From: Chloranthus sessilifolius
Lineage: Eukaryota; Streptophyta; Magnoliopsida; Chloranthales; Chloranthaceae
NCBI GenBank assembly: GCA_021018995.1
Contig: CM037597.1
Location: 2,679,299-2,743,298, forward strand
Length of the DNA stretch: 64,000 nucleotides
Direction of reading: 5' to 3'
Positions 54,101 to 63,602 of this stretch are shown one piece after another. The translations under genes were made by a program, and so were the position numbers. Positions within the stretch are counted from its first letter, which is position 1. Every line of letters starts with the position of its first letter. A model generated the notes under the pieces. The model searched no databases, was not told the origin of the DNA, and saw nothing but the letters and a program-made list of their open reading frames with translations.

Positions 54101-57100
54101 TCAATAAAATAATATCTGAATTATTAAATGTTGGAAAAAAGGTTAAAGATGAAGACAAAGAACTATTGCTTTTGTCTTCCCTCCCCGATTCCTATGAGCA
54201 TCTGGTTAGTACGCTGCTCTATGGAAATGATACTATTGAACTGGAGTCGGTTACAACGGCATTGCTTTGTAACGACATGAGAAAGAAAGGTTCAGATAGT
54301 GATACACAAGCAGATGATTTGTTGGTTAGAGGGAGAGCAGAGGACTGTAAATCCGAAAGGGGTGGATCAAAGTTCAGATCTAAATCTAAAAATAGAAAGA
54401 CAGTAGAATGCTACAAGTGTCACGAAAAGGGTCACATCAGAAGACATTGTCCACAGTTACAAACAAAGAAGGATGATGCTCAGGATAAGAAGCAAAAATG
54501 GGTCGTTGATGAGGCTGGTATAGTCGAACAAGAACTGGTTCGCATCTTATAAAGAAGTGAATGGTGGAACGGTTTTGATGGGTAACATATAGCCTGTAAA
54601 ACAGTTGGAAATAGGAGTATCAGAATAAAGATGCACGATGGGGTTGTGAAAACATTGATCGATGTATGCCATGTTCCGGAACTGAAAAAGAATATCGCTT
54701 GGAATTTTGAAGGTGACAAAGGGATCTCTGGTTGTGATGAAAACAAAAAAGGTTGGGAACCTTTACTTTCTATCAGGGAGTACAGTGATATGTGGAGCAA
54801 CAGTATCTACATCAGATGATAGTGGTTTGTTCTCTACACAGTTATGGCACATGCGCACACTGGACTTTATACATTCAGATGTATGGGGGCCTTCAAAGGT
54901 TCCTTCTAAAGGTGGTATCAGGTACTTTGTCTCTTTCATCGATGATTACTCTCGGTATATATGGATCTACATGATGAAGAGTAAGGATGAGGTGTTGAAA
55001 ATCTTCAAGAGGTAAAAGATATTATTTGAGAACCAGACTGAAAGGAGGGTCAAGCGGTTGAGAACTGATAATGGTGGTGAGTACACCAATGGACAGTTCT
55101 AAGAGTTCTGTGAAGAGAAACGATATTGCTAAGCACTTCACAGTGAGAAATACACCGCAACAGAATGGGGTAGAAGAACGTATGAACCAAACTCTACTTG
55201 AAAAGGCAAGATGTATGTTATCCAATGCGGGATTGGGTAGAGAGTTCTGGGCCAAGGCAGTGAGTACAACGTGCTATCTAGTAAACATATCGCCGTCTAC
55301 AGCAGTAGAGTGCAAGAATCCGATTGAGATGTGGTCAGGGAGGCCTGCAGATTACATTGCATTGAGGATTTTTGGTTGCACAACTTATTATCATGTCAAA
55401 GATAGTAAAATTGACCCAAGAGCTAAGAAAGCGATTTTCTTAGGGTATGCAAATGACATGAAAGGATACAGGCTATGGTGTCCTGAGTAGAATAAGGTTG
55501 TGATCAACAGAGATGTGACCTTTGATGAATCTGTTATGCGAACTTTTAGTAAACAAATCATGAAAATTGGAGAAGAGGTGGCAGAAGATCAGTTTGAGGT
55601 GGAGTTAGAAACTCCTACGGCTATTACACCAGAGGAAAGTTTAGAAACAATACTGAGAGAGCCAGAACAATCCTTAGCAGGTGGAAGGCCCAAAAGGAAT
55701 GTTAGAGTACCAATTTGCTACTGTTACGAGGATATAGTTGTCTACGCATTGATGTTGGATGGCAATGGGTCATTTTCATTTAAGGATGTAATCAGTGGTA
55801 GATTTGCACGAGAATGAAAGACTGCAATGGGTGAAGAGATGGATTCTTTTTACAAGAATCAAACTTGGGAACTGATAGAGTTACCTAAGGGAAAGAGAGT
55901 GATTGGGTACAAGTGGGTTTATAAGAAAAAAGAGGGTTCCTCGAAAAGTAGTGGTGCAAGGTACAAAGCACGGTTGGTAGCAAAGGGATATCACTTCGTA
56001 CGAGAAGTAATCGAAGATGGTGAATATCTTTGAAGAAGGTGAGTACGAAGGACAATCCTACGGATATGATGACAAATGTGGTACTGGTGGTCAAGATAAA
56101 ACATTGTTTGGATTTGATCAATGCTCAACAGGTTTGAGCGCCCTCGGGGTGCTGGTGGCAACGACAATATGAGCATAGTGATAATCGAAAGAAAGAGTAT
56201 ATGGTCAAACTTAGAGCCACGTGGAGAATTGTTGTTTGACTCTAACTTGGAGTTTGAATTGTAGTTGGACTCTAACTTGGAGATTGGCTCTAACCTGGAG
56301 TTTGAATTGTAGTTTGACTCTAACTGGTAATGGTCCAGTTACATTCATACTCTACATAAGGCTAGTTTCTCTTATATTAAAAGTAGGATTTGTATCTTCC
56401 ATATAAAGGGAAAGCTCTTGGCCAAATTAGAGAGTTGAGAGATATCATTGTAAAGCTTTGGGAAACCGGTGTAGGGTTTTGAGGAGAGCTTTGGTGAGGT
56501 TTGAGTGTTCTTGTATTCTTGTGTGATCATCAATATAGTGGATTATCGCTGCCCTTGGACGTAGGCATATTGTCAAACCGCGTAAATATTGTCTCATGTG
56601 TGTTTATGATTGATTTTCTTCTGTTTTTGCGTCGTTATTTCATCGTTCATCATGAGATCGTTGGTTAGTTTGTGAGCTTCCGCGCAATAGTCAGCAGACT
56701 GTTTTTACACAAAAACAAAGATATTAGTTCCTTATACAAAACCTCATCTGAGAACGCGAAAAATGAATAGGCAAATTGGCAATTAGTCAAGATGCTGAAG
56801 AAAACTCCCAATGGACACACACTAAAATTGTGGGCTTTATTGCATTTTTGTTAATATTTTTTTTTATATTTTTAATGAAAACTAAAGATATTTTTACGTA
56901 ATTATTTTTACATGAGTGGCTTTACTAATATAGATTTGTTAACATGACATATGAATGTGAGACATCTTCCTAAGATTGGTCCATTGCTATTATAACTCGT
57001 TTATACAAATGCAATTATATCTTAGAGCTATAATGTTAGTTTTTTTCCGATAAAAAAAATCATGTTAGTTTTTTTTTATGGGTAAGCTGGGATAATGGTT

Positions 57101-60100
57101 CAAAATCCGGATGAAACCGATACGTATCGTCCGATGGTATCAATTTCGTTGCAAACAGAATGTATCTACCCATATATTTTTATCGTAACAATATGTATCG
57201 GCCGATACATGAAGACATAAATAACCTAAAAATTAAAGAGGAGAAATACCCACTTAAGGTATATTAGAGAGAGAAGAGAGAGAGAGAGATAGAGAGAGCA
57301 CAATAACACTAATGGACTACATTGCTTCTATTCAAAATATTCAAGTTACAATAGATGAGCCCTTTATATAGAGGGCATACAAGACACTATTTCCATTCCT
57401 AACTAATGTGAGATTAATATATTGCTTACAACTTTAACACACACCATATTTAATATATTATCTCCAACACCCCCTTCAAGTTGAGTATCAATGAGAATGA
57501 TGCTCAAGTTGCTAATTACAAGGACTTTGAAGCATCTCCTCCTAATATTAATGAGGCAAATATACGACCATAAGGTCGATAAAAAAATGCTACATATCAC
57601 AGTAGCGATAAAAGTTTATAAGACCGATAAAAGACTGCATAGCAGCAAAGGCCTTATCATCAAATACTAGGAGGGACAACATGTGTAAAATACTGTGTCA
57701 CAACGTCACACACATACAAATATAAATTGGCAAATAAAAGAAATGGAGGGGGAGGGTCACGGATCTCAGAGAAATGAGCAACATCCAATCGCATGAGTGT
57801 ATGTCGAGAGCTGTAGACATGAATTTTGAGGCAATAAATACAGATTTCTAGGCAGCGATATCCACACTTCACAAATTTCAGGATAGAGGCAACAACCCTA
57901 CACAGACATTTCAACAAATAGCTACTATGCAGTTTCCACCAACAACAGTAACTTATCAAAAATCATCCAACAACTCTCACGGGACTCATATCAAACACCT
58001 ACTATGCAGCAGTAGCCAACAACTCTCACACCAGCAGCCATACAGTAGCCCACCATAGTGGCACAACAACCTTCAATGGCTGCTACACAGCAGTCATCCT
58101 TCTTCTCTACACCATGGATTAAGCAACACACAAATGAATAAATGGCTACACCAAAAAAGACATGGACGATTTCAAAGACAAAAAAAAATATGAATTTAGT
58201 GTTGGAGAAAAGAAACAACTAATGAGACATCAACAAAGATCTCTATGTTCCCGATTTCTGATGCACAGAGATCTGACGAGGTGACAAAGTATAGAGCATG
58301 CATCAAACGGAGCCCTAAAACCGACGCGCGGATCCAATCCGCTTTGATACCATGAAGACATAAATAACCCAAAAATTAAAGATGAGAAATACCCACTTAA
58401 GGTATATTAGAGAGATAAGAGATAGAGAGAGCACAATAACACTAATGGATTACATTGCTTCTATTCAAGATATTCAAGTTACAATAGATGAGCGCTTTAT
58501 ATAGAGGGCATACAAGACACTATTTCCATTCCTAACCAATGTGGGATTAATATATTGCTTACAACTCTAACACACACCATACTTAATATATTATCTCCAA
58601 CAATACATACCAATGTATCGTCTGTAACCGATACACATTGGTTTTGGAATTGGACAATATGTACCAGAAAATTGAGATTTTGACCTATGGGTTGGATTGA
58701 ACCTAAAGCCTCAGGGGTTGCAATTGTTGACCTTCCGGTTGAGCCCACCAACCTTTGAAAGGAAAGAAGACACTTTAACCTCTTAGGCTATCAAGTGATT
58801 TGTAAAATGATTTTGCTAGCTATGAATGCTAGTTATGCATACACAACTTGATGTAATTATACAATTGGGTCATTATAATACTTCACATCTGCAGCATATG
58901 TTGCAAAATATGGACAATATTTTAAAGTGGGTATAGGGTCACCCATCCATTTTGTTTTTAAAACAAAACAGGTCACCTTTGCGCAGAGATTGAAAGTTTG
59001 ATATATATTGGCATACCAATTGGGTCTCAAGCTGAATCGTAACCAATATATCGGATACGTAGCCAAACCAGCTGATATTTAAGCACCTTTTTTATTTCCA
59101 AAAGAACAAAAATATAATTTTTTTTTGGAAAAAGGCACTTTTGGTATTTTTACCGAGTCATATCTGATACATACGGCCGATATTTGACCTTTTTGACCCA
59201 ATGATTGACCCTCTATAGAATCAGGGTGTATATCCATAACGGATGGAGTCTAATCCGATACATGTCAGCCGATATGTACGGGATATGACCGATATTTAAA
59301 ACCATCCATTTGCGGGAAAAGTGGCACTATTTTTCATCAAATGTGCAACTTGATGTGGAGGCCCAGATATGCTTATATATTGGGTATTGAAGATTGTATA
59401 GGAAAAAACATATCTATGGTTGTCGTAGAGGTTAGTCTTAGGGGTTAGTCATAGAAAAAACATATCTATTTTAAAAAGCATATGACTCATATGCTTTTAA
59501 AAATGCTGGTAGTTACTACCACACCATTTTATGTTACAGCCACCTCACTTAGTCATAGTATAAATCCATTGACTGGGTTGATTCAGATGATAGAAATCAT
59601 TTTTCATCCCATTCTTCCACACAATAGATCTTGAGATCACGAGCCTACCATCAGAGGGTCAGATGTTGAATGCACGTGGCACACATTTCAAAAAGTGAAC
59701 GTGATCATCGAGTACCATCAAACATGGTTTGCGTTTAACATCTGACCTTCTAATGGTAGGCCCCGTGATCTTAAAATCTGTTGTGTGAAAGATTGGGACT
59801 AAAAATGATCTCATCTGATTCAAAGCAGCTAATGGATTTTTACTTCTCTTCAGTTAGGTGTCTGTAATATAAAGTGTTGTGGCAGTAACACCAGAATCCC
59901 CCATCTACCTAGTGTTCATCCCTGTAGAATGGCATTGTGCTTTATGATTAAAATCCTTCGTACAATTTCCTTGCAGGTGCCCGGAAAGTCCGCACAGGAG
60001 TGCTTCAACCGAATCAATTCGAATCTCCCAACTCCGGATCAACCCCGACCTCGTTCGAGGAGGAAAACCATCACGAATCTCTCGCCGTTGGGCCATCTCA

Positions 60101-60696
60101 CACTATCTGGAAGTAAACTACTTGAACCCATTGATCTGAATTTTAATAATAAAAGGTCGAAGAGTAGGAAGCAGAAAAATCTTCCTTCGCATAAAACAGT
60201 GAGGCATTTACTGAGGAAGCATCTCCTTGTCGATGATCAAGGGTACGAAGCGGATCTATTCTCAGTTCTCGAGGCTGCCTCAAATCCACCAACTCAGTTA
60301 GAATTGCCCACTACCCCTGATTGTATATTGAAGTCTCCTGTCTTTTCGCAAGAGTTCCATAATAGATTCCCATCCGATCCTCATCGGACGGATCTTATAA
60401 GTCCCGAAGTCTTGAAGCAGGTGAAGAATGCGTCTTTGCACGAGAAGTACATTGACCAACTACATTGCAGAGAGGCGAAGCGAAGGACAGCATCGGGTAA
60501 GCCCGCTAATCGTGTCGTAGCTCAAGCTGGAGGTGTAAAGGGAAGTGGAGATGTTAGAGCCGCGCGGACTGCCTTGGTCTCTGATGCACGGGATTTTGTC
60601 ATGCAATTTCAAAATATAAATGGCAATGCTTCGAGCGGGTTTGAAGATTTTGATGATGACGACAAGGGTGATGATGATGATGGTGGTGGTGATTGA
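44811..60696 (+). CDS. SANT/Myb-like domain nuclear protein, two exons (512 aa)
   Basis: Exon 1 is 44811-45629 and exon 2 is 59977-60696 (TGA stop). The donor is ttg|gtattt and the acceptor is 'tccttgcag', phase 0. The join restores an uninterrupted SANT/Myb repeat at residues about 242-290: GGWTKEQETALQRAYFS, then FWKKVSKL|VPGKSAQECF. Trp245 is the first core Trp. The N-terminus is basic and low-complexity, starting MPHRNPNSN with RRSPRFL. A 45-residue unit (RRKSLRFSITKPNFDEI-type) is repeated, DNA period 135 bp. The C-terminus ends in an acidic Asp-rich tail. An in-frame ATG at 44724 is possible, but the family-like start 'MPxxNPN..RRSPRF' favours 44811. The SANT spacing recalls that of MIS18BP1/KNL2-type proteins. 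The function is otherwise unknown. Confidence 0.85.
45915..46088. mobile_element. Small hAT-type element (174 bp)
   Basis: It starts CAGGGTCGGCCTGAG and ends GAGGGCCGGCCCTG. The flanks agtaacgc (45907-45914) and agtaacac (46089-46096) match at 7 of 8. 'CAGGG...GGCC' ends are common in plant hAT elements. Confidence 0.75.
46170..46330 (+). pseudogene. Ty3/gypsy integrase fragment
   Basis: The translation LPVPTTPWVDINMDLVLGL matches the start of the gypsy integrase core (P-x-P-x-x-P-W-x-D-x-x-M-D-F-V-x-G-L), including the first catalytic Asp. Nothing else of the element is present. Confidence 0.65.
46430..47425 (+). pseudogene. L1-type LINE 3' portion with zf-RVT region
   Basis: Pieces in order: FWHDLWLGDKPLSVAFPSIF, FIVTSLYWHLLRL, then KVKIPPKIKFCAVF, CPLCMLARESVSHTL, 'FRLWSKIIQTLGVSW' and a tail. 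This is the zf-RVT domain that closes plant LINE ORF2. Frame changes occur near 46800 and 46840. The end 'aatacaattttatctttact' plus 'gataaaaaaa' (about 47391-47425) is a typical LINE 3' end with a short A tail. Confidence 0.75.
47790..47870 (-). repeat. LTR fragment, left piece of an interrupted copia remnant
   Basis: 'taagatctcaagagattt' and 'aaaatatttctaagattc' match the better copy at 49850-49915 ('taagatcttaagaaatct ... aaaatatttctaagatttt'). The sequence resumes after the insertion at 47873-49076 with 'ctaaaacataagatatgcat'. Confidence 0.6.
47873..49076. mobile_element. Inserted element with gggcctgtttgg ends (about 1.2 kb)
   Basis: The ends 'gggcctgtttggat' and 'accaaacgggccc' oppose. 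Flanks are caatcctt and caatcttt (7 of 8, with two extra bases at left), which suggests hAT. The TTA/TAA-type target of Harbinger is not matched at the right. It contains (GA)n at 48080-48110. It interrupts the LTR piece at 47790-47870 and 49077-49145. Confidence 0.6.
49077..49985. mobile_element. Copia-type retroelement remnant with two LTR pieces
   Basis: LTR sequence at 47790-47870/49077-49145 recurs at 49764-49985 ('aaacataatatatgcatcat'). Between them lie a PBS-like 'tggtatcagag' (49520), a copia RNase H end (KSSIEGEYQALSAISVKVQWL, about 49690-49755) and an opposite-strand PBS-like complement 'gctttgataccatg' (49750-49763). It is short, rearranged and non-coding. Confidence 0.55.
50379..50672. 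repeat. 147-bp tandem duplication
   Basis: 'tttgggttgaagccaatttcc ... aagttttttgtaggtgatca ... cttgtgatgcttcaaatg' occurs at 50379-50525 and again at 50526-50672 with few differences. It stays open over one and a half units but is not a recognised protein. Confidence 0.85.
51219..51566. repeat. 174-bp tandem duplication containing part of a family E MITE
   Basis: 'tcaagaagtacatggatgct ... agcaaaactttgcagac ... gcagcatggtatc' occurs at 51219-51392 and 51393-51566. The break lies inside the gatacgtatcgg repeats, so unequal exchange within the MITE is likely. Confidence 0.8.
51480..51750. repeat. Family E MITE
   Basis: 'tggtatcaaaactcgcccga' at the left opposes 'ccaataccaagtttgatac' at the right. 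The interior has 'gatacaggtatcagtatc' repeats around a T/A run (51630-51680). The structure is as at 26572-26834. Confidence 0.6.
52170..52665. repeat. Tandem duplication of about 250 bp
   Basis: Two copies read 'gaagatcggttgcctagatt ... gaaggccagttacctagat ... agacaaaatggctcacctta ... aatgatcactccgccaaaa' (first 52170-52420, second 52421-52665). No coding function is seen. Confidence 0.85.
53259..53669 (+). repeat. 5' LTR of the copia element (411 bp)
   Basis: It contains 'ctatataaaggg' (TATA-like, 53380-53391) and ends 'cttctgcgcaaca' right before the primer-binding site. It differs from the 3' LTR at a few dozen positions and by one length change. Confidence 0.92.
53709..54552 (+). pseudogene. 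Copia gag with CCHC zinc knuckle, frameshifted
   Basis: The first frame runs from ATG 53709 (MASKSAKVSNARFEVEKFDG...), with the UBN2/gag pattern FDGKINFGLWQVQV. It shifts at about 54040 into a frame with LNEFNKIISELLNVGKKV and ends with CYKCHEKGHIRRHC (C-x2-C-x4-H-x4-C), the nucleocapsid zinc knuckle. As known, gag forms the particle that packages element RNA. A frameshift prevents one continuous product. Confidence 0.85.
54600..55490 (+). pseudogene. Copia protease remnant and integrase core
   Basis: 54631-54690 encodes a protease-side block (DGVVKTLIDVCHVPELKKN). The GAG-pre-integrase zinc region is shortened to QLWHMRT. The integrase core follows: DFIHSDVWGPSKVPSKGG and FVSFIDDYSRYIWIY, a broken RLRTDNGGEY (stop at 55101-55103), then TPQQNGVEERMNQTLLEKAR. 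The D-D-E residues are recognisable but split by stops and frameshifts. Confidence 0.8.
55500..56130 (+). pseudogene. Copia RT start fused to RNase H end
   Basis: The frame at 55827-56033 begins as the RT domain (MDSFYKNQTWELIELPKG and YKWVYKKKEG, then YKARLVAKG). It passes directly into YHFVREVIEDGEYL, which belongs to the RNase H end of copia polyproteins, followed after a stop by VSTKDNPTDM-type and KHCLDLIN residues. The catalytic YVDD region and most of RNase H are absent, so the element cannot reverse transcribe itself. Confidence 0.8.
56230..56689 (+). repeat. 3' LTR of the copia element (460 bp)
   Basis: It is about 50 bp longer than the 5' LTR because a segment 'ttggagtttgaattgtag' plus 'ttggactctaac' is tandemly repeated near its start (56247-56320). 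It ends 'cgcgcaata' before gtcag. Confidence 0.92.
57210..58602 (-). mobile_element. TRIM-type retroelement (1393 bp) nested in a family E MITE
   Basis: Two direct terminal repeats, 57210-57469 and 58353-58602, start (minus strand) TGTTGGAGATAATA and end GTCTTCA. The perfect target duplication is ataca (57205-57209 and 58603-58607). On the minus strand a primer site TGGTATCAAAGC adjoins one repeat (58352 down). A purine tract GAAGGGGG adjoins the other (57470-57477). The interior of about 880 bp is non-coding. It interrupts family E sequence (57085-57209 and 58603-58690). Confidence 0.88.
58691..59310. repeat. Intronic sequence with a family E-related repeat
   Basis: 58691-58990 shows nothing recognisable. 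59000-59310 contains 'ccaatatatcggatacg', 'acatacggccgatatttgac' and 'agccgatatgtacgggatat', like 19795-20020, and ends 'gatatttaaaaccatcc'. Confidence 0.4.
59572..59842. mobile_element. Family P MITE, complete palindrome, 135 bp before exon 2
   Basis: 'aatccattgactgggttgatt ... aatagatcttgagatcacg ... acgtggcacacatttc' pairs with '... gtttgcgtttaacatctgac ... tgatcttaaaatctgttgtg ... gattcaaagcagctaatgg'. It is a full foldback in the SANT intron close to the acceptor. Confidence 0.65.
59977..60696 (+). CDS. SANT protein gene, exon 2
   Basis: 239 codons from VPGKSAQECFNRINSN (third SANT helix) through a basic linker (RPRSRRKT...NNKRSKSRKQKNLP), a helical middle with EVLKQVKNASLHEKYIDQL, and a final FEDFDDDDKGDDDD tail. 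The strong acceptor 'caatttccttgcag' precedes it. A 3'UTR follows to about 60.88 kb. Confidence 0.88.
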   Translation: MPGKSAQECFNRINSNLPTPDQPRPRSRRKTITNLSPLGHLTLSGSKLLEPIDLNFNNKRSKSRKQKNLPSHKTVRHLLRKHLLVDDQGYEADLFSVLEAASNPPTQLELPTTPDCILKSPVFSQEFHNRFPSDPHRTDLISPEVLKQVKNASLHEKYIDQLHCREAKRRTASGKPANRVVAQAGGVKGSGDVRAARTALVSDARDFVMQFQNINGNASSGFEDFDDDDKGDDDDGGGD

Positions 60697-60880
60697 GTGC
60701 TAAGATGGTTTTCTTTGAAGCTTCTTTGTACATACCTGAAATAGTAATTGAGATTTTTTTCGCAATCAAAAAGAGGAAAAATATGGCCCGTAAACTTTGA
60801 TTTCCTTATGATTTGGTTGTACTGGACAAGTAGAAGTAGAATTTTTAAGGCCCCTGGATTTCGTTGAAGACAGTTATCAA
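60697..60880 (+). other. Probable 3'UTR of the SANT gene
   Basis: It follows the TGA at 60694-60696. It is AT-rich, with 'aatagtaattgag' and 'aaaaagaggaaaaatatgg' that could serve as weak polyadenylation context. Past about 60880 repeat-like sequence begins. Confidence 0.4.
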
Positions 60881-60889
60881 AGAAGTCAT

Positions 60890-61385
60890 GGTATCCATAT
60901 CACCAAATTCTCTGAATTTTTTCAAAATTCGCGAACAATTCACGACTTAAAGGTTCTACGAATTAACAACAAATTATTTGCGAATTTTTGAAAAATTCGT
61001 GTTTTTTTTAGAATTCACGAACATCGCAAATAATTTATGATTTTTTCAATAAATTGTGGTTTTTAATATTTTTTAAGTTTTTTGCACTACTAGACTTATT
61101 TCACTAACTTCGCGATAGATCTTGAGACCATGAGCCTTACCATTAGAGAGTCAGATGTTAGATTCCACCTAACACATCCCAAGAAGTAACCTGAGAACTA
61201 CTTTTTGATGATACACCCAATCATCACAGTCACATTTTGGTTCGTGTGTCATGTGGAATCAATATCCGATTGCCTGATGGTAAGCTCATAATCTCATGAT
61301 CATTTTATGGAAGATTGGGACGAAAAACGATATCAATTGTCTGATTGAAAGCAGTCAATGAGTTTTGCATTTTACAAGCCTGGTT
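60890..61385. repeat. Family C fragment followed by a family P MITE
   Basis: 60890-61080 has the 'aattcgcgaacaattcacg' and 'gcgaatttttgaaaaattcg' body of family C without clear ends. 61085-61385 has opposed family P arms ('gatagatcttgagaccatg' and 'ataatctcatgatcatt'). Confidence 0.5.
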
Positions 61386-61796
61386 GCCAAGCAAGTATCT
61401 CTAGTTGCAACCAAAGGAACCCTAATAAATAAACATTAAGGTGTGAGGTTTAAAAGGAAAGACTAGAGCGACTAATTACAGTGTCAAACATGTATTAAAT
61501 ATTTAGGGTGTAATTGATTTTCAAGTATAGGATAACGCTGTGATGATGATGATATGATCTATGAACGGATCAGTTTTTAATCGCCCAATCATTTAAAATA
61601 TTGTTTATACTATTTTCATGATTTAAAAAATAAATAAATTTTGTTTTATTTTATTTTTATATTCAATAAACAGTGGGTCTCCACCCCTTAGACCTTGATT
61701 AAATGAAAAGAATCTACACAATACGAGTCTCCTATAAAAGAGAAGGAAGACAGAGAGGCAGTGTAAATTTGTACAAAAGCGAGGTGCCTGGTTCTG

Positions 61797-62010
61797 AGAG
61801 TGACCAAGTTGGGGTTTGAGAATAAATTGGCTTTGGCAAAATTCAATCAAATATGGTAAAATTTGTCAAATTCAGAAAAAATAAGGTTAAATTTGCAAAA
61901 AATAAATAAATAAATAAAAGTTTGTGACCAAAATAGGAATAATTTGGAGAAAAGTTGTTTAATTTACATATAATTCCTAAAATTCACGAAATTATTTGAA
62001 AGTTTCATAT
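61797..62010. repeat. Family C MITE, left part
   Basis: 'gagtgaccaagttggggtttg' plus 'agaataaattggc' matches family C left ends. The right terminus is missing or replaced by the element starting at 62027. Confidence 0.4.
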
Positions 62011-62026
62011 TTTACTTGGTAATTAT

Positions 62027-62780
62027 TAGGGCTGTGCATTTTTTGGGCTGAACTGACCAAATCGGATTGAACCGCCGGATTTGGTCCGGTTTGGAAGGGG
62101 ATCGGTTTGGGCTTGGTTTGATAAAAAGAAAAATCGAAAAGTTCGATTTGATTTCAGTTCCGGACCTTCCCAAGCCAACACCGACTGAACCATTATAAGT
62201 AAATTTTTTCAATATATATATATATATATAGTCAACTTGAGTCAAGCAGACAATTAGGCCTTAGATTAATTAGAGTGAATGTGAGGGAGATTGTTTTCAA
62301 TGTCAGAATGTAACCAATTTCCTCTATTGTATTTCCTGTGTAGCAATTGCCTCCCAAAAATAAATTTGATCTATCTTTGGCACTATTTGTGGAACCATTA
62401 TCTATTCATCTCTTCAGGTATTCTTCTTTTATCCAAACTCTGATTAATTAGAGTGAATGTGATGTATTTATTTTTGTTATTTGTTTTGAGAAGGATGAAA
62501 AGATTATAAAAGTAAAATGACTCCGGAAAAAATGAAAATAGTAAAAGTGTAAAGCAAGTTGAGAAATTGGGAAAATTTTGATGTATTCAAGTAGAACTTA
62601 TAGGAAAATCGAAATTGACTGAACCAAACCGAAACCGAAACCGAAACCGAATTGAATAAGGTTGGTTTGGTTCAACAATTGGATGGCTTGGTTTGATTTG
62701 GACATTTAGAAATCGATTAGAACCAATTTGGTTTGTGATTTGGTCCAAAAACCGACCAAACCGAACCGAATACACCCCTA
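62027..62780. mobile_element. hAT-type element, family D-like (754 bp, perfect TSD)
   Basis: It starts TAGGGCTGTGCATTTTTTGG and ends 'gaatacaccccta', flanked by perfect gtaattat (62019-62026 and 62781-62788). The terminal thirds carry ggtttgg/ccaaacc repeats. The centre (62263-62462) is bounded by a 21-bp direct repeat beginning 'gattaattagagtgaatgtg', probably a later insertion or duplication. Confidence 0.8.
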
Positions 62781-62793
62781 GTAATTATAATTA

Positions 62794-63220
62794 GGGAAAT
62801 TTCCCAAATCGGCCCTATCAGATTCACCTTTTCCGCCAGAGACCATATATTTTCACCTTTCACCTAATTAACCAGCTCCAAGCCTAGCCGTTGCCCGCCT
62901 TTATGAAATGGTGAAATTACTCCCAAGGTAACAAATACTCGTAAAAATTTCAAATCATTACTGTTTTACCTTTTTAGTATTTACTTTTCGTTCGAAGTCG
63001 GTGGAAGACAGAGTCATTTCAAAGTCGGTGACACTCGATTATTCAATCTTCAAGCTACCAAATTTATAAGTTAGAAATCAAATTATCTTTCATTACTGTA
63101 GAATTTTATCTTCTTCTTTCGACGGTCTATATTTTGAATTAATATTTTTTATTTTCTTATAATTACACAGCGATATCGGCTGTTAAAAAGTCGGCATCGA
63201 CTAAAAACATAAAAAATATA
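62794..63220 (+). mobile_element. Left-end fragment of the 8.1 kb MULE family
   Basis: From 'gggaaatttccc' through 'gccagagaccatatatttt', 'ttcgttcgaagtcggtgg' and 'caagctaccaaatttataag' it follows 35304-35690. It ends with two units of the 22-bp array (cgatatcggctg and agtcggcatcgac, 63170-63202). The rest of the element is missing. Confidence 0.85.
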
Positions 63221-63329
63221 TATTTTATTAAATGTTGGGATTTGTATATGTGAAAATTTCAATTTCTTAACTTTGTTTTGGAAAATTAAATTGAGGGAGC
63301 AACTTCTTGCACCTAAAAAAGCATGCTCC

Positions 63330-63600
63330 ACCTAGTTTAAAAGAAGGAAGTGGTATTTTGGACCCAGTGCCATGTGAAAACACCATATAAGTCATCTGAT
63401 TTGAAAATCATGATGTAAAAATTTTTGGTGCCAAAGATTAGCATTGATCTTTGTCACATGATTCAACAGAGTCACAGCCAACCATTAGATTCAAAGGTTG
63501 ACTATGTTGAATCATATGATGATCATATTTATGCTAATCTTTGACATCAAATATCTTTACATCAGTTTACAAATTAGACAGCCTGATGGTGTTTCTACCC
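63330..63600. repeat. Family B-related MITE
   Basis: 'gtggtattttggacccagtg ... ccatataagtcatctgattt ... gatcatatttatgctaatct ... gacatcaaatatctttac ... gacagcctgatggtg' forms opposed arms like the copy at 1830-2130. Confidence 0.5.
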
Positions 63601-63602
63601 AA

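Larger units (their letters stand above)
53259..56689 (+). mobile_element. Ty1/copia retrotransposon, internally deleted (3431 bp)
   Basis: The 5' LTR is 53259-53669 and the 3' LTR 56230-56689, starting TGTTGTTTGAC and ending gcgcaaca/gcgcaata. The 5-bp target duplication gtcag is perfect (53254-53258 and 56690-56694). A tRNA-iMet type primer site, tggtatcagaga, follows the 5' LTR. Coding remnants run gag, partial protease, integrase core, RT start. Most of RT and RNase H is deleted. It is in the same orientation as the SANT gene and inside its intron. Confidence 0.93.
45630..59976 (+). other. 14.3 kb intron of the SANT gene
   Basis: The GT...AG borders are inferred from the exact phase-0 restoration of the SANT domain. 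The intron is filled with transposons of at least five types (separate entries). No host exon was recognised inside. Confidence 0.8.
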
